Position numbers and translations under genes: made by a program. Positions 1 to 7,450 of a stretch of 22,786 nucleotides of DNA are shown one piece after another (within the stretch, counting starts at the first letter, position 1; every line of letters starts with the position of its first letter). The stretch covers positions 1-22,786 of the forward strand of contig CAJFTA010000041.1 of the NCBI GenBank assembly GCA_904419835.1. The letters are read 5' to 3'. The notes below the pieces were generated by a model. It saw only the letters and a program-made list of their open reading frames with translations, was not told the DNA's origin and did no database searches. Source of the stretch: an uncultured Pseudoflavonifractor sp. (lineage in GTDB: Bacteria; Bacillota; Clostridia; Oscillospirales; Oscillospiraceae).

Positions 1-128
1 CCTCTCGTACAGTTGGTGTGTGGTAACTCAACTATAACCGATGAGGCCGTATCCTTCATCCTTTTTCTTTCTCTGTCCAATATCTATTGTAGTCCTACAC
101 TCCTGACAGCCATCTATCCGCCCCGGAC

Positions 129-157
129 GTGACAACCTGTCCGGGGTATGGTATGAT
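129..157 (+). promoter_or_regulatory. Sigma-A promoter of the 199-1053 membrane protein gene, overlapped by an inverted repeat
   Basis: A -35 box GTGACA (129-134) and a -10 box TATGAT (152-157) are separated by 17 bases. TGG directly before the -10 box makes it an extended -10. The predicted start of transcription is about 35 bases before the ATG. An 8-bp inverted repeat, CCCCGGAC (121-128) and GTCCGGGG (139-146), brackets the -35 box. It could be a repressor operator or the end of an upstream transcript. No U-tract follows it, which makes a terminator less likely. Confidence 0.55.
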
Positions 158-198
158 AGTGGCTGCTCAACCAACCGCTTTGACGAAAGGAAACGCCT

Positions 199-1053
199 AT
201 GAGAGAGAAACACACAGTCAAAATCCTGATGGTGGCAGTGCCGCTGATTATCGCCTTTTTCTCCGTGTTCGTGGTGTCCGGCATTGCCTCCTCCGCCGAG
301 TTCCACGCCGGCTCCATCGCCGCTCTGGACGAAAAGCAGACCACCGTCCTGGAGCTGACCGCCGCCTCTACCGCTGCCTCAGCGGCCGTCACCCTGCTCC
401 CCGGCGACACCGCTACCCCCATCGCCGAAAAGCTGGCCGATCTGAGCTCCGGGTTCCTGGTGGTATTGTGCGCCATCTACCTGGAGAAGTACCTGCTGAC
501 CCTCACCGGGTTCGCGGCCTTCAGCTTCCTCATCCCCATCTCCTGCCTGCTGTACGCCGCCAACGTGTTCCTCAACCGGGACGGCGTGCGGACCGTGGCC
601 AAAAAGCTGCTCATCTTCGGCATCGCCATTGTGCTGGTCATTCCGGTCAGCGTCCGGGTCTCCAATCTGATTGAGGACACCTACCAGGCCTCCATCGAGG
701 CCACCATCGAGAGCGCCAAGCAGACCACCGACGAGGTGGAGGACAGCACGGAGGAGCTGACCGGCGAGACGGAGCAGGGCTTTTTGGAGGGGCTCATCTC
801 CAAGATAACCGACGGCATCTCCAGCGTGGCCTCGGGCATCTCCGAGAAGGTGGGCGACATGATCAACAGCTTCATCGAGGCGCTGGCCGTCATGCTGGTC
901 ACCTCCTGCGTCATCCCCATTCTTGTCATACTGTTCTTTGTATGGCTGGTGAAGGTCACCTTCTCCATCTCCCTGCCCGTCAGCTATTCGGGCGCGGTCA
1001 AAGGCGTCAGGGACGCCTTCCGCCGGGAGGACGGGGAGGACGGCCAGCCCTGA
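199..1053 (+). CDS. Integral membrane protein of unknown function
   Basis: The 284-residue product is not a family I can name with confidence. It has an N-terminal hydrophobic segment (about 8-30), two central segments (about 84-125), one at 137-157 and a C-terminal one at 227-253. Between the last two lies a polar, Thr/Glu-rich stretch (160-226) that looks helical and amphipathic, with spaced Ile/Val/Leu. The hydrophobic block at 84-125 may be two helices. The tail (275-284) is charged. The ATG at 199 follows AAAGGA (186-191) with a 7-base gap. The gene stands alone: it has its own promoter upstream and a 16-bp hairpin straight after the stop. The coding sequence is well supported by its length, ribosome binding site, GC-rich third codon positions and flanking signals. 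No function is inferred. Confidence 0.85.
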   Translation: MREKHTVKILMVAVPLIIAFFSVFVVSGIASSAEFHAGSIAALDEKQTTVLELTAASTAASAAVTLLPGDTATPIAEKLADLSSGFLVVLCAIYLEKYLLTLTGFAAFSFLIPISCLLYAANVFLNRDGVRTVAKKLLIFGIAIVLVIPVSVRVSNLIEDTYQASIEATIESAKQTTDEVEDSTEELTGETEQGFLEGLISKITDGISSVASGISEKVGDMINSFIEALAVMLVTSCVIPILVILFFVWLVKVTFSISLPVSYSGAVKGVRDAFRREDGEDGQP

Positions 1054-1077
1054 GCACACGATACATATTCCCGCCCC

Positions 1078-1112
1078 GAGGCCCGGAAGCAGCAGAGCTG
1101 CTTCCGGGCCTC
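1078..1112 (+). terminator. Hairpin after the membrane protein gene
   Basis: A perfect 16-bp stem (1078-1093 with 1097-1112) closes a three-base AGA loop, 24 bases after the stop codon. The following sequence (TGACTGTCAAG) is not a U-tract, so it may act as an imperfect or factor-assisted terminator or as a 3'-end stabiliser. Confidence 0.55.
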
Positions 1113-1138
1113 TGACTGTCAAGTTCAAAAATGCCGTT

Positions 1139-1263
1139 ACTTTTCCGCCGCACAGCGGCGGAAAAGTCCTCGCTTCCCTCGCCGGAAGCCTTGCTGCACA
1201 AGGCCTCCGGGGCATTCGATTCCACGCGAGGCGGGCGGCTGCCCCCTCGCGCTCCCCCGCCTC
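1139..1263. repeat. Cluster of three intergenic hairpins
   Basis: The 372-base gap between genes is filled by palindromes. A 13-bp stem (1139-1151 with 1155-1167) has an ACA loop. A 12-bp stem with one mismatch (1182-1193 with 1199-1210) has a CTGCA loop. An 8-bp stem, GAGGCGGG (1228-1235) with CCCGCCTC (1256-1263), has a wide loop. A fourth, GCGCCGC with GCGGCGC, lies at 1336-1355. None has a U-tract and no reading frame here has gene-like features. The arrangement resembles a dispersed palindromic repeat unit, which is inference from structure only. Confidence 0.5.
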
Positions 1264-1425
1264 AGTTCAGGCGGATGCTGTTAGACTGAGGTTTTTCAAC
1301 ATGCCGCCTTTTTCTCCCGCCCGCCGGTTTCTTTAGCGCCGCTTTAGGGCGGCGCAGTATAGTGTGTCAGGCATGGGCGGCGCATACCGCCCGGAAACCG
1401 CCATCAACGGCGAGGAGGTTCCGAA

Positions 1426-2481
1426 ATGATAAAAGTTGAGCACCTAACCAAGTACTACGGCGACTTTCTGGCGGTGGATGACCTTTCATTTGAGATAGAT
1501 GAAGGGCATGTCTATGGTTTTCTTGGCCCCAACGGCGCGGGCAAGACCACCACCATGAACATCATGACCGGCTGTCTCTCCGCCACCTCGGGCCGCGTGG
1601 AGGTGGGCGGGTACGACATCTTCGAGGACGCCCGCAAGGCCAAGCGGCTGATTGGCTATCTCCCTGAGCAGCCGCCCCTCTACATGAACGAGACGCCGGA
1701 GGAATACCTGCGCTTCGTGGGCGAGGCCAAGGGCCTGCGGGGCGGGGAGCTGGCCGGCCAGATTGACAAGGTCATCGCCCAGGTGAAGATTGAGGACGTG
1801 CGGGGCCGCCGCATCTCCGCCCTGTCCAAGGGCTATAAGCAGCGGGTGGGCATCGCCCAGGCCCTGCTGGGCAACCCCCGGGTCATCATTCTGGACGAGC
1901 CCACCGTAGGCCTGGACCCCATCCAGATCGTGGAGATCCGCGACCTCATCAAGCAGCTGGGCCAGGAGCACACCGTCATCCTCAGCTCCCACATCCTCTC
2001 GGAGGTTCAGGCCATCTGCGAAAAGATCCTCATCATCGCCCACGGCAAGCTGGTGGCCTTTGACGAGCCGGACAACCTGGAGAAGAACCTGCTGTCCGGA
2101 AGTGAGATTGTCTTTACCACCGACGCGGAGGAGGAGCAGGTAATGGACATTCTCTCCGGCGTGGAGCACATCTCCAGCGTTCGGCTGGAGGAGAAGGAGA
2201 ACGGGCTGGTGTCCGCCCAGCTGAAAACCGACAGCCGCGATATCTACGCCGTATCCCGCCAGCTGTTCTTCTCCTTCGCCCAGCACGGACAGGCCCTGCT
2301 GGAGCTGTCCCTGAAGAAAGCCAGCCTGGAGGACATCTTCATCGAGCTGACCGAGAGCGGCGACCCCGGCCAGCCGGGTGCGGGCGGGCCGGAGGACACG
2401 CCGGCGGAACAGCCGGAAGCGGCTCCGGAAGAGGACGGCGGCCCCTCCGCCGGTACGGAAAGTGAGGCAGATCAGCTATGA
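1426..2481 (+). CDS. ABC transporter ATP-binding protein, GldA-like
   Basis: This is the ATPase of an ABC exporter that powers the permease encoded next. In the 351-residue product, Walker A (GPNGAGKT) is at 34-41, the Q-loop Gln at 82, the signature LSKGYKQR at 133-140, Walker B with the catalytic Glu (VIILDEP) at 153-159, and the H-loop SSH at 187-189. Residues 220-305 form the usual C-terminal accessory domain of this subfamily. The last 40 residues are an extra Pro/Glu/Gly-rich acidic tail, unusual for such ATPases and probably disordered. The start is set by AGGAGG at 1413-1418, 7 bases before the ATG. It overlaps the permease gene by 4 bases (ATGA), which indicates translational coupling. 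The ATPase call is certain. The Gld-like assignment rests on the GldG-like and DUF4340 genes that follow. Confidence 0.95.
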   Translation: MIKVEHLTKYYGDFLAVDDLSFEIDEGHVYGFLGPNGAGKTTTMNIMTGCLSATSGRVEVGGYDIFEDARKAKRLIGYLPEQPPLYMNETPEEYLRFVGEAKGLRGGELAGQIDKVIAQVKIEDVRGRRISALSKGYKQRVGIAQALLGNPRVIILDEPTVGLDPIQIVEIRDLIKQLGQEHTVILSSHILSEVQAICEKILIIAHGKLVAFDEPDNLEKNLLSGSEIVFTTDAEEEQVMDILSGVEHISSVRLEEKENGLVSAQLKTDSRDIYAVSRQLFFSFAQHGQALLELSLKKASLEDIFIELTESGDPGQPGAGGPEDTPAEQPEAAPEEDGGPSAGTESEADQL

Positions 2482-3341
2482 CAGCGGTACTGAAACATGA
2501 ATTGAGGAACTATTTCCACTCCTTCACCGCCTACGTGTTCGGGGCCTTCCTGCTGGCCATCGTGGGCATCGGCTCCATGCTCTACAACCTTCAGGCCGCG
2601 GTGAGCAACTTTGAGTATGTGCTCAGCTTCGGCAGCATTGTATTTGTGGTCATCGTGCCCATCCTGACCATGCGGGTCATCGCCGAGGAGCGCAGGCAGA
2701 AGACCGACCAGCTGCTCTACTCCCTGCCCATCACCACCACCCAGGTCATCGCGGGCAAGTATCTGGCCCTGCTGGCGGTCTACCTCATCCCCCTGGCCGT
2801 CGTCTCCCTCTACCCCCTGATCTTCTCCCAGTTCGGAGAGGTGTATCTCCCCACCTCCTACGGCTCCCTCTTCGCCATCTTTATGATGGGCGCCGCCCTC
2901 ATCGCCCTGGGGGTGTTCATCTCCTGTCTGACCGACAACCAGGGGCTGGCCGCAGGCATCGGCATCGCGGTGATTCTGTTCAACTATTACAGCGTCAGCC
3001 TGTCCGAGTACGTCTCCTCCACTGCCTTCGGCTCGGTGGTGGCGCTGGCCGTCCTCATCCTGGCCCTGGGCGCCGTCATCCGGTACCTGACCAGGAACGA
3101 GCTGCTGGCCTACGGGGTGTGCCTGGCGCTGGCGGTGGCGGTGTGCGTGGCGTGCTTTGTGGACCCCACCGTGTTCGAGGGCCTGCTGCCCGCCATCATG
3201 GAGCAGCTCTCCCTCTTCGAGCGGTTCAACGCCTTTGTCAACGGCGTGTTCGACATGACCGCCATTGTGTACTACCTGTCTGTGATCGGATTTTTCCTCT
3301 TCCTTTCGGTCCAGTCCCTTGAGAAACGGAGGTACAACTGA
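2478..3341 (+). CDS. ABC transporter permease, GldF-like (ABC-2 family)
   Basis: The 287-residue membrane protein has about eight hydrophobic segments (near 18-36, 50-66, 94-114, 129-150, 156-172, 184-202, 210-228 and 260-279). A conserved cytoplasmic stretch after the second helix, MRVIAEERRQKTDQLLYSLP at 65-84, matches the MR-xx-AEE-xx-x-T-xx-LL-xx-P pattern of GldF-type ABC-2 permeases. The C-terminal SLEKRRY also fits. Its ATG overlaps the ATPase stop codon, and its own TGA overlaps the next ATG by one base. It would form the membrane channel with the upstream ATPase. The substrate cannot be read from the sequence. Confidence 0.9.
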   Translation: MTAVLKHELRNYFHSFTAYVFGAFLLAIVGIGSMLYNLQAAVSNFEYVLSFGSIVFVVIVPILTMRVIAEERRQKTDQLLYSLPITTTQVIAGKYLALLAVYLIPLAVVSLYPLIFSQFGEVYLPTSYGSLFAIFMMGAALIALGVFISCLTDNQGLAAGIGIAVILFNYYSVSLSEYVSSTAFGSVVALAVLILALGAVIRYLTRNELLAYGVCLALAVAVCVACFVDPTVFEGLLPAIMEQLSLFERFNAFVNGVFDMTAIVYYLSVIGFFLFLSVQSLEKRRYN

Positions 3342-4786
3342 TGAAGCGCTGGAAGCTCCATGGGGATGGGAGACAGGCGGCTGGAAACCGCATCGCCCTT
3401 CAGGGCGGCTCCTACTCCCTGATCATCACGGCGGTGGTGCTGGCCATCCTCATCGCGGTGAACGTGCTGGTGTCCGCCCTGCCCGCCAGCCTGACCAAAT
3501 ACGATATCAGCTCGGCCAAGCTCTACTCCATCACCAGCAACACCAAGGTGGTGGTCAACGCCCTGGAGGAGGACGTGACCATCTACTGGATCGTTCAGTC
3601 CGGTGAGGAGGACGCCGTCATCGAGAACCTGCTGAGCAAGTATGAGAGCCTCTCCGACCACATCTCGGTGGTCAAGCGGAACCCGGACGTATACCCCACC
3701 TTTGCCGAGCAGTACACCGACGAGACGGTGCAGAACAACAGCCTGGTGGTGGAGTGCGGGGACCGCAGCCGCTTTATCGGCTACAACGATATCTACGTCC
3801 AGGAGGCGGACATCTACTCCTACTCCTACAACACCTCCTTTGACGGCGAGGGGGCCATTACCTCGGCCATCGACTATGTGGTCACCGAGGACCTGCCCCA
3901 GCTCTACCTGCTGGAGGGCCACGGCGAACAGGAGCTGCCCGCCACCTTCCGCGACCAGGTGGAGAAGGAGAACATTGAGCTCAACACCCTCTCCCTGCTG
4001 ACGGTGGACGAGATTCCCGAGGAGGCCGACTGCATCATGATCTACGCCCCCACCTCCGACATCTCCACCGAGGAGAAGGACATGCTCGCTGAGTACACCA
4101 AAAACGGCGGCAAGCTGCTGGTGGCGGCCGGACCGGTGGCGGAGGGCAGCCTGGACAACCTGTACAGCCTGCTGTCCGACTACGGCGTGGAGCCCTGCGA
4201 GGGCATCGTGGTGGAGGCCGACCGGGAGCACTACACCCTCCAGCCCTACGTCCTTCTGCCCGACATGGCCAGCCACGCCATCACCGACTCCCTCATTGAG
4301 GAGCACTACTACCCCAACATGCCCATCTCTCTGGGCCTGGACGTGAGCGGCGCCGACAGCGCCGTCACCCCCCTGATGACCACCTCCGACACCTCCTTCA
4401 GCAAGATCGCGGGCTACGACCTGGACACCTACGAGAAGGAGGACGGGGATATTGACGGCCCCTTCGCCGTGGCGGTGTCCGTGGACTGCGGCAGCGGGGG
4501 GCAGATGGTGTGGTTCACCTCCTCCGTCTTCCTTGAGGACATGTACAACGCCTTCGCCTCCGGCTCCAACTCCGACCTGGCCATGAACGCCCTGTCCTCC
4601 CTCATCGGCGAGCGGGAGGCCATGGCCATCCGCAGCAAGTCCCTGAACTACAACTACCTGAATATCAGCAGCTCCACCGCCTCCCTGCTGAAGGTGCTGA
4701 TGATCGGCGTGTTCCCCCTGGCCTATCTGGGCATCGGCATCGGCGTGATTGTGAGAAGAAGGAGGCTTCAGAATGAAGCGGGCTAA
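3341..4786 (+). CDS. GldG-like ABC transporter auxiliary subunit
   Basis: The 481-residue protein has an N-terminal membrane segment (about 25-47) followed at once by YDISSAKLYSIT (54-65), the hallmark of GldG-type proteins (family pattern: D-LT-x-x-K-LYSLS). A large extracytoplasmic region follows, and a C-terminal membrane segment (about 452-472) ends in RRRR. The central region resembles the GldG/ABC_transp_aux domain, related to glutamine amidotransferase-like folds, with no obvious catalytic residues. In Bacteroidetes GldG works with GldA and GldF in gliding and type IX-related functions. In Firmicutes and Proteobacteria the same trio exists without gliding and its role is unsettled. The ATG overlaps the permease stop by one base. 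The stop lies 14 bases inside the next gene. Confidence 0.88.
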   Translation: MKRWKLHGDGRQAAGNRIALQGGSYSLIITAVVLAILIAVNVLVSALPASLTKYDISSAKLYSITSNTKVVVNALEEDVTIYWIVQSGEEDAVIENLLSKYESLSDHISVVKRNPDVYPTFAEQYTDETVQNNSLVVECGDRSRFIGYNDIYVQEADIYSYSYNTSFDGEGAITSAIDYVVTEDLPQLYLLEGHGEQELPATFRDQVEKENIELNTLSLLTVDEIPEEADCIMIYAPTSDISTEEKDMLAEYTKNGGKLLVAAGPVAEGSLDNLYSLLSDYGVEPCEGIVVEADREHYTLQPYVLLPDMASHAITDSLIEEHYYPNMPISLGLDVSGADSAVTPLMTTSDTSFSKIAGYDLDTYEKEDGDIDGPFAVAVSVDCGSGGQMVWFTSSVFLEDMYNAFASGSNSDLAMNALSSLIGEREAMAIRSKSLNYNYLNISSSTASLLKVLMIGVFPLAYLGIGIGVIVRRRRLQNEAG

Positions 4787-6182
4787 ACGGATCTATATCC
4801 TGCTGGGCGTGCTGGCGGTGGTGTGCGCCGCCGCCTTCGCCGTCCTGCAGTACCAGGAGCAGCAGGAGATCATTGAGAACACCGACGAGATCATCCTGGA
4901 GGTGGACAGCAGTACGGTCCAGTCCCTCTCCTGGACCTACGAGTCGGAGACCCTGTCCTTCCACCGGGACGGCGCCTGGCGCTACGATGAGGACGAGGCC
5001 TTCCCCGTGGACGGGGAGAAGATGGACGAATTGCTGGAGACCTTCCAGGCCTTCGGCGCCGCCTTCATCATCCACGACGTCACAGACTTTGCCCAGTACG
5101 GCCTGGACGACCCCGTCTGCACCATCAATCTTTCCACGGAGGATGCCAGCTATGAGATTCAGCTGGGGGATTACAGCACCATGGACGCCCAGCGGTATGT
5201 ATCCATCGGGGACGGCAACGTGTACCTTGTTCAGGAGGACCCGCTGGACGCCTTCAATGTGGAGCTCAGCGACCTTATCGACAACGACGAGACCCCGGAC
5301 TTCGGCCAGGTGGCGTCCATCCAGTTCACCGGCGCCGACTCCTATCAGGTGGTCTATCAGGAGGACAGCAGCTACGCCCGCTGCGCCGATGACGTGTACT
5401 TCAGGGAGCAGGACGGGACCTACCTGCCCCTGGACACCTCCCTGGTGAACAGCTACCTGAGCGGCATCACCGGCCTGAACCTTACCGACTATGTGACCTA
5501 CAGCGCCGGCGAGGAGGACCTGGCCGCCTACGGCCTGGACGACCCGGAGCTGACCGTCTCCGTCACCTACACCCCCGAGGCGGACGAGGACAGCGGGGAG
5601 TCCGGCGAGAGCGTTGTCTTCACCCTCAGCATCAGCCGTGACCCTGCGGAGCGGAATGCGGCGGAGGATGGGGACTCCGGGGAGGAGGATGCCGCCGACA
5701 TCACCGCCTATGCCAGAGTGGGCCAGTCCGAGATCATCTACCAGATTACCGGCGCCCAGTACCAGTCGCTGATGGCCGCCTCCTATAACGACCTGCGGCA
5801 CCAGGAGGTGTTCTCCGCCGACTTTGCCGACGTCACCGGCCTGGACATCACCCTGGAGGGCACGGTCTACACCATCACCTCCGAGGGTAGCGGCGAGAGC
5901 AAAACCTTCTCCTATGACGGCGAAGAAATTGAGATCGGCGGCCTGCAGGACGCCCTGGAGGCCCTGACCGCCTCCAGCTTCACCGACGAGAGCCCCGCGG
6001 AGAAGGAGGAGATCAGCCTGACGGTCCAACTGGACAACGAGAACTGCCCGGAGATTCAGATCCAGCTGTACCGCTACGACGGCGAGCAGTGCCTGGCCGT
6101 GGTGGACGGCGCGCCGGTCTCCCTGGTCTCCCGCGCCTCCGTGGTGGACCTTATCGAGGCGGTCAACGCCATTGTTCTCTGA
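4773..6182 (+). CDS. DUF4340 domain protein, last gene of the Gld-type ABC operon
   Basis: The 469-residue product has an N-terminal membrane anchor (about 6-23), with the rest predicted outside the membrane and very acidic. Two related modules are visible, each with the string YGLDDP (near 109-114 and 250-255) followed by a beta-rich stretch, so it looks like tandem DUF4340 domains. DUF4340 proteins regularly sit directly downstream of GldG-like genes, and this context drives the call. The start codon lies inside the GldG-like gene (14-base overlap), with GGAGG a few bases before it. The insert at about 272-310 is rich in Glu/Asp/Ser/Gly and probably a flexible linker. It is probably an extracytoplasmic part of the transporter. 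The operon ends at the bidirectional terminator just after it. Confidence 0.88.
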   Translation: MKRAKRIYILLGVLAVVCAAAFAVLQYQEQQEIIENTDEIILEVDSSTVQSLSWTYESETLSFHRDGAWRYDEDEAFPVDGEKMDELLETFQAFGAAFIIHDVTDFAQYGLDDPVCTINLSTEDASYEIQLGDYSTMDAQRYVSIGDGNVYLVQEDPLDAFNVELSDLIDNDETPDFGQVASIQFTGADSYQVVYQEDSSYARCADDVYFREQDGTYLPLDTSLVNSYLSGITGLNLTDYVTYSAGEEDLAAYGLDDPELTVSVTYTPEADEDSGESGESVVFTLSISRDPAERNAAEDGDSGEEDAADITAYARVGQSEIIYQITGAQYQSLMAASYNDLRHQEVFSADFADVTGLDITLEGTVYTITSEGSGESKTFSYDGEEIEIGGLQDALEALTASSFTDESPAEKEEISLTVQLDNENCPEIQIQLYRYDGEQCLAVVDGAPVSLVSRASVVDLIEAVNAIVL

Positions 6183-6227
6183 ACCGCCCCAGAAATAGGC
6201 CCCGGCATAGCCGGGGGCGAACTACAA

Positions 6228-6263
6228 AAAGGCTCTGTGTCCCTCGCGGGGCACAGAGCCTTT
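6228..6263. terminator. Bidirectional terminator between the ABC operon and spoVT
   Basis: A 12-bp stem, AAAGGCTCTGTG (6228-6239) with CACAGAGCCTTT (6252-6263), encloses an inner CCC/GGG pairing. On the minus strand it is followed by a run of five T, a good rho-independent site for spoVT. On the plus strand the T-run is short (TTTG). A smaller hairpin (6200-6216, 7 bp) lies just upstream and may help end the ABC operon. Confidence 0.8.
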
Positions 6264-6270
6264 GTACGGT

Positions 6271-6813
6271 TCAGGATTCCATATGCCGTCCCAGGAAGCC
6301 GGCGATGGTCTGGGCCAGCTTGTAGTCGGTCTCGCCGGTGATCATGTCCTGGTCCGTGGAGACGAAGAGCACACAGCCCAGTACGTCCCCCTCAGACAGG
6401 ATGGGCGCGGCCGTGGCGATAAAGTATTTCTCATTCTCATCACTGACCAGGAGCGGGGTATCCCCCTGGCGGTACTGGTAGATCTGCCGTGCCTCCATCA
6501 GCTGCTCCAGGTCCTGGGAAATGCGCTTCTCCGCCAGCTCGCGGCGGGGGGTGCCTGCTATGGCGAGGCAGCTGTCCCGGTCTGTAATGACCGCAATTTT
6601 ACCGGTGGTCTTGTTGAGCGTCTCACACATCTGGCCGGCGAAGTCGCCCAGCCCGCCCATCAGAGAGTATTTCTTGAAGATGACCCCGCCGTCCTTGTCG
6701 GTGTAAATTTCCAGGGGGTCGCCCTCGCGGATTCGCATGGTCCGGCGGATTTCCTTGGGAATCACGACCCGGCCCAAGTCGTCAATGCGTCTTACGATGC
6801 CTGTGGCCTTCAT
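6271..6813 (-). CDS. spoVT: Stage V sporulation transcription factor SpoVT
   Basis: This is a forespore DNA-binding regulator that tunes the sigma-G regulon in Bacillus. The 180 residues compare with 178 in B. subtilis. An AbrB/MazE-type swapped-hairpin domain fills residues 4-50, with the diagnostic run ATGIVRRIDDLGRVVIPKEI (3-22). A GAF-like domain follows (about 56-178), with a central helix and the sheet around the stretch KYFIATAAPI. The ATG at 6813 is preceded by AGGAGG with a 10-base gap. A sigma-G-like promoter lies just upstream, as expected from B. subtilis, where spoVT is sigma-G dependent. It is transcribed alone, convergent with the ABC operon. The next genes to the right are also spore genes. 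The assignment is strong because domain order and length both match. Confidence 0.95.
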   Translation of the reverse strand: MKATGIVRRIDDLGRVVIPKEIRRTMRIREGDPLEIYTDKDGGVIFKKYSLMGGLGDFAGQMCETLNKTTGKIAVITDRDSCLAIAGTPRRELAEKRISQDLEQLMEARQIYQYRQGDTPLLVSDENEKYFIATAAPILSEGDVLGCVLFVSTDQDMITGETDYKLAQTIAGFLGRHMES

Positions 6814-6854
6814 AAATAGGATTCCTCCTGCGGTCTTATTTTTCTAAACAGCCC

Positions 6855-6883
6855 TATTATTTGCAGGTTTCTTTTCCCTATGC
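6855..6883 (-). promoter_or_regulatory. Sigma-G-like promoter of spoVT
   Basis: On the minus strand a -35 element GCATA (6879-6883) and a -10 element AATAATA (6855-6861) lie 17 bases apart. The B. subtilis sigma-G consensus is GHATR-N18-CATWHTA. The -35 is a full match and the -10 matches 6 of 7 positions, with a spacer one base short. The predicted transcript start is about 35 bases before the ATG. Confidence 0.5.
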
Positions 6884-6963
6884 GAAGGCGTCCTCTGGTT
6901 TCATTTGGCAACAAAAACAGCGTATCTTTTTAAACCGCCGCCTATCCTGCTGCTGTTTTCCCA

Positions 6964-6992
6964 AAATAGTAAAAGGAGAGGCATTCCCCTCC
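6964..6992 (-). terminator. Terminator of the 90-residue protein gene
   Basis: On the minus strand GGAGGGG pairs with CCTCTCC across an AATG loop (6975-6992, one mismatch). TTTTACTATTTT follows. It begins about 10 bases past the stop codon. Confidence 0.65.
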
Positions 6993-7002
6993 TTCCACTC
7001 TG

Positions 7003-7275
7003 TTATAAAAACAGCGCCAGCGCCCAGGCGAGCGTAGCCACGCTTGCCCCGGCCAGGCCGTAGACCGGGCCGGGAATTTTGCGCAGCCACCGGCCGGGAC
7101 CGGTGTTGCGGCGGATGTACCCGTCCGCCACCTGCTGCGCCTCCTCCAGCACCTGCTGGGCTGTGACTCCCTGGGCGGCGAACGCCTCCTCCCGGACAAT
7201 AAAAATGGCCTGCTCAAACAGCCGGCGGTCAGGGGACTTGACCACAATCACCCTGCGGGTGACGCCTTTTACCAT
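7003..7275 (-). CDS. Small tail-anchored protein, probable forespore gene, function unknown
   Basis: The 90-residue protein starts MVKGVTRRVIVV, has a soluble helical part (about 15-55), a basic Gly/Pro/Arg patch (57-67) and a single C-terminal hydrophobic segment (about 70-90) that runs to the last residue, so it looks tail-anchored. I recall similar short proteins starting MVKGV in Clostridia, sometimes carrying uninformative names, and assign no function. GAAAGGA lies about 10 bases before the ATG. The upstream promoter fits sigma-G closely, and a terminator follows, so it is a monocistronic, probably forespore-specific gene. It sits between spoVT and sleB. Alternative: a vegetative membrane protein whose promoter match is by chance. 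Confidence 0.8.
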   Translation of the reverse strand: MVKGVTRRVIVVKSPDRRLFEQAIFIVREEAFAAQGVTAQQVLEEAQQVADGYIRRNTGPGRWLRKIPGPVYGLAGASVATLAWALALFL

Positions 7276-7312
7276 ACCCCATCATCCTTTCCATATATCA
7301 GACTGATACCTC

Positions 7313-7342
7313 CAGTATGGCCCGCTTTTTCTTCCACTATTC
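7313..7342 (-). promoter_or_regulatory. Sigma-G-like promoter of the 90-residue protein gene
   Basis: On the minus strand GAATA (7338-7342) and CATACTG (7313-7319) are exactly 18 bases apart. This matches GHATR-N18-CATWHTA at every position except the last base of the -10 element. It is the best sigma-G match in the window. The predicted start lies about 30 bases before the ATG. Confidence 0.6.
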
Positions 7343-7386
7343 TCCTCCCGCCGGTTTTTCGGAAACCATTTCCTCCGCTTCTCCTC

Positions 7387-7416
7387 GCATACCCCGCCTT
7401 TTTCCTCCGTACAATA
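7387..7416 (+). promoter_or_regulatory. Sigma-G-like promoter of sleB
   Basis: GCATA (7387-7391) is followed 18 bases later by TACAATA (7410-7416), 5 of 7 against CATWHTA. CAATATA at 7412-7418 is an alternative -10 with 20-base spacing. The element lies about 35 bases upstream of the sleB start and is divergent from the previous promoter. Confidence 0.45.
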
Positions 7417-7450
7417 TAGCCAAACGCGGAACAAGAAATGGGGGATTCTC

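Noticed and set aside
1..12. First bases CCTCTCGTAC resemble the complement of the 23S rRNA sarcin-ricin loop.
   Set aside because: Only about ten bases agree; the neighbouring sequence does not follow 23S rRNA.
28..306. Minus-strand frame of 92 residues at the left edge.
   Set aside because: It runs antisense into the membrane protein gene, has low-complexity composition and no ribosome site.
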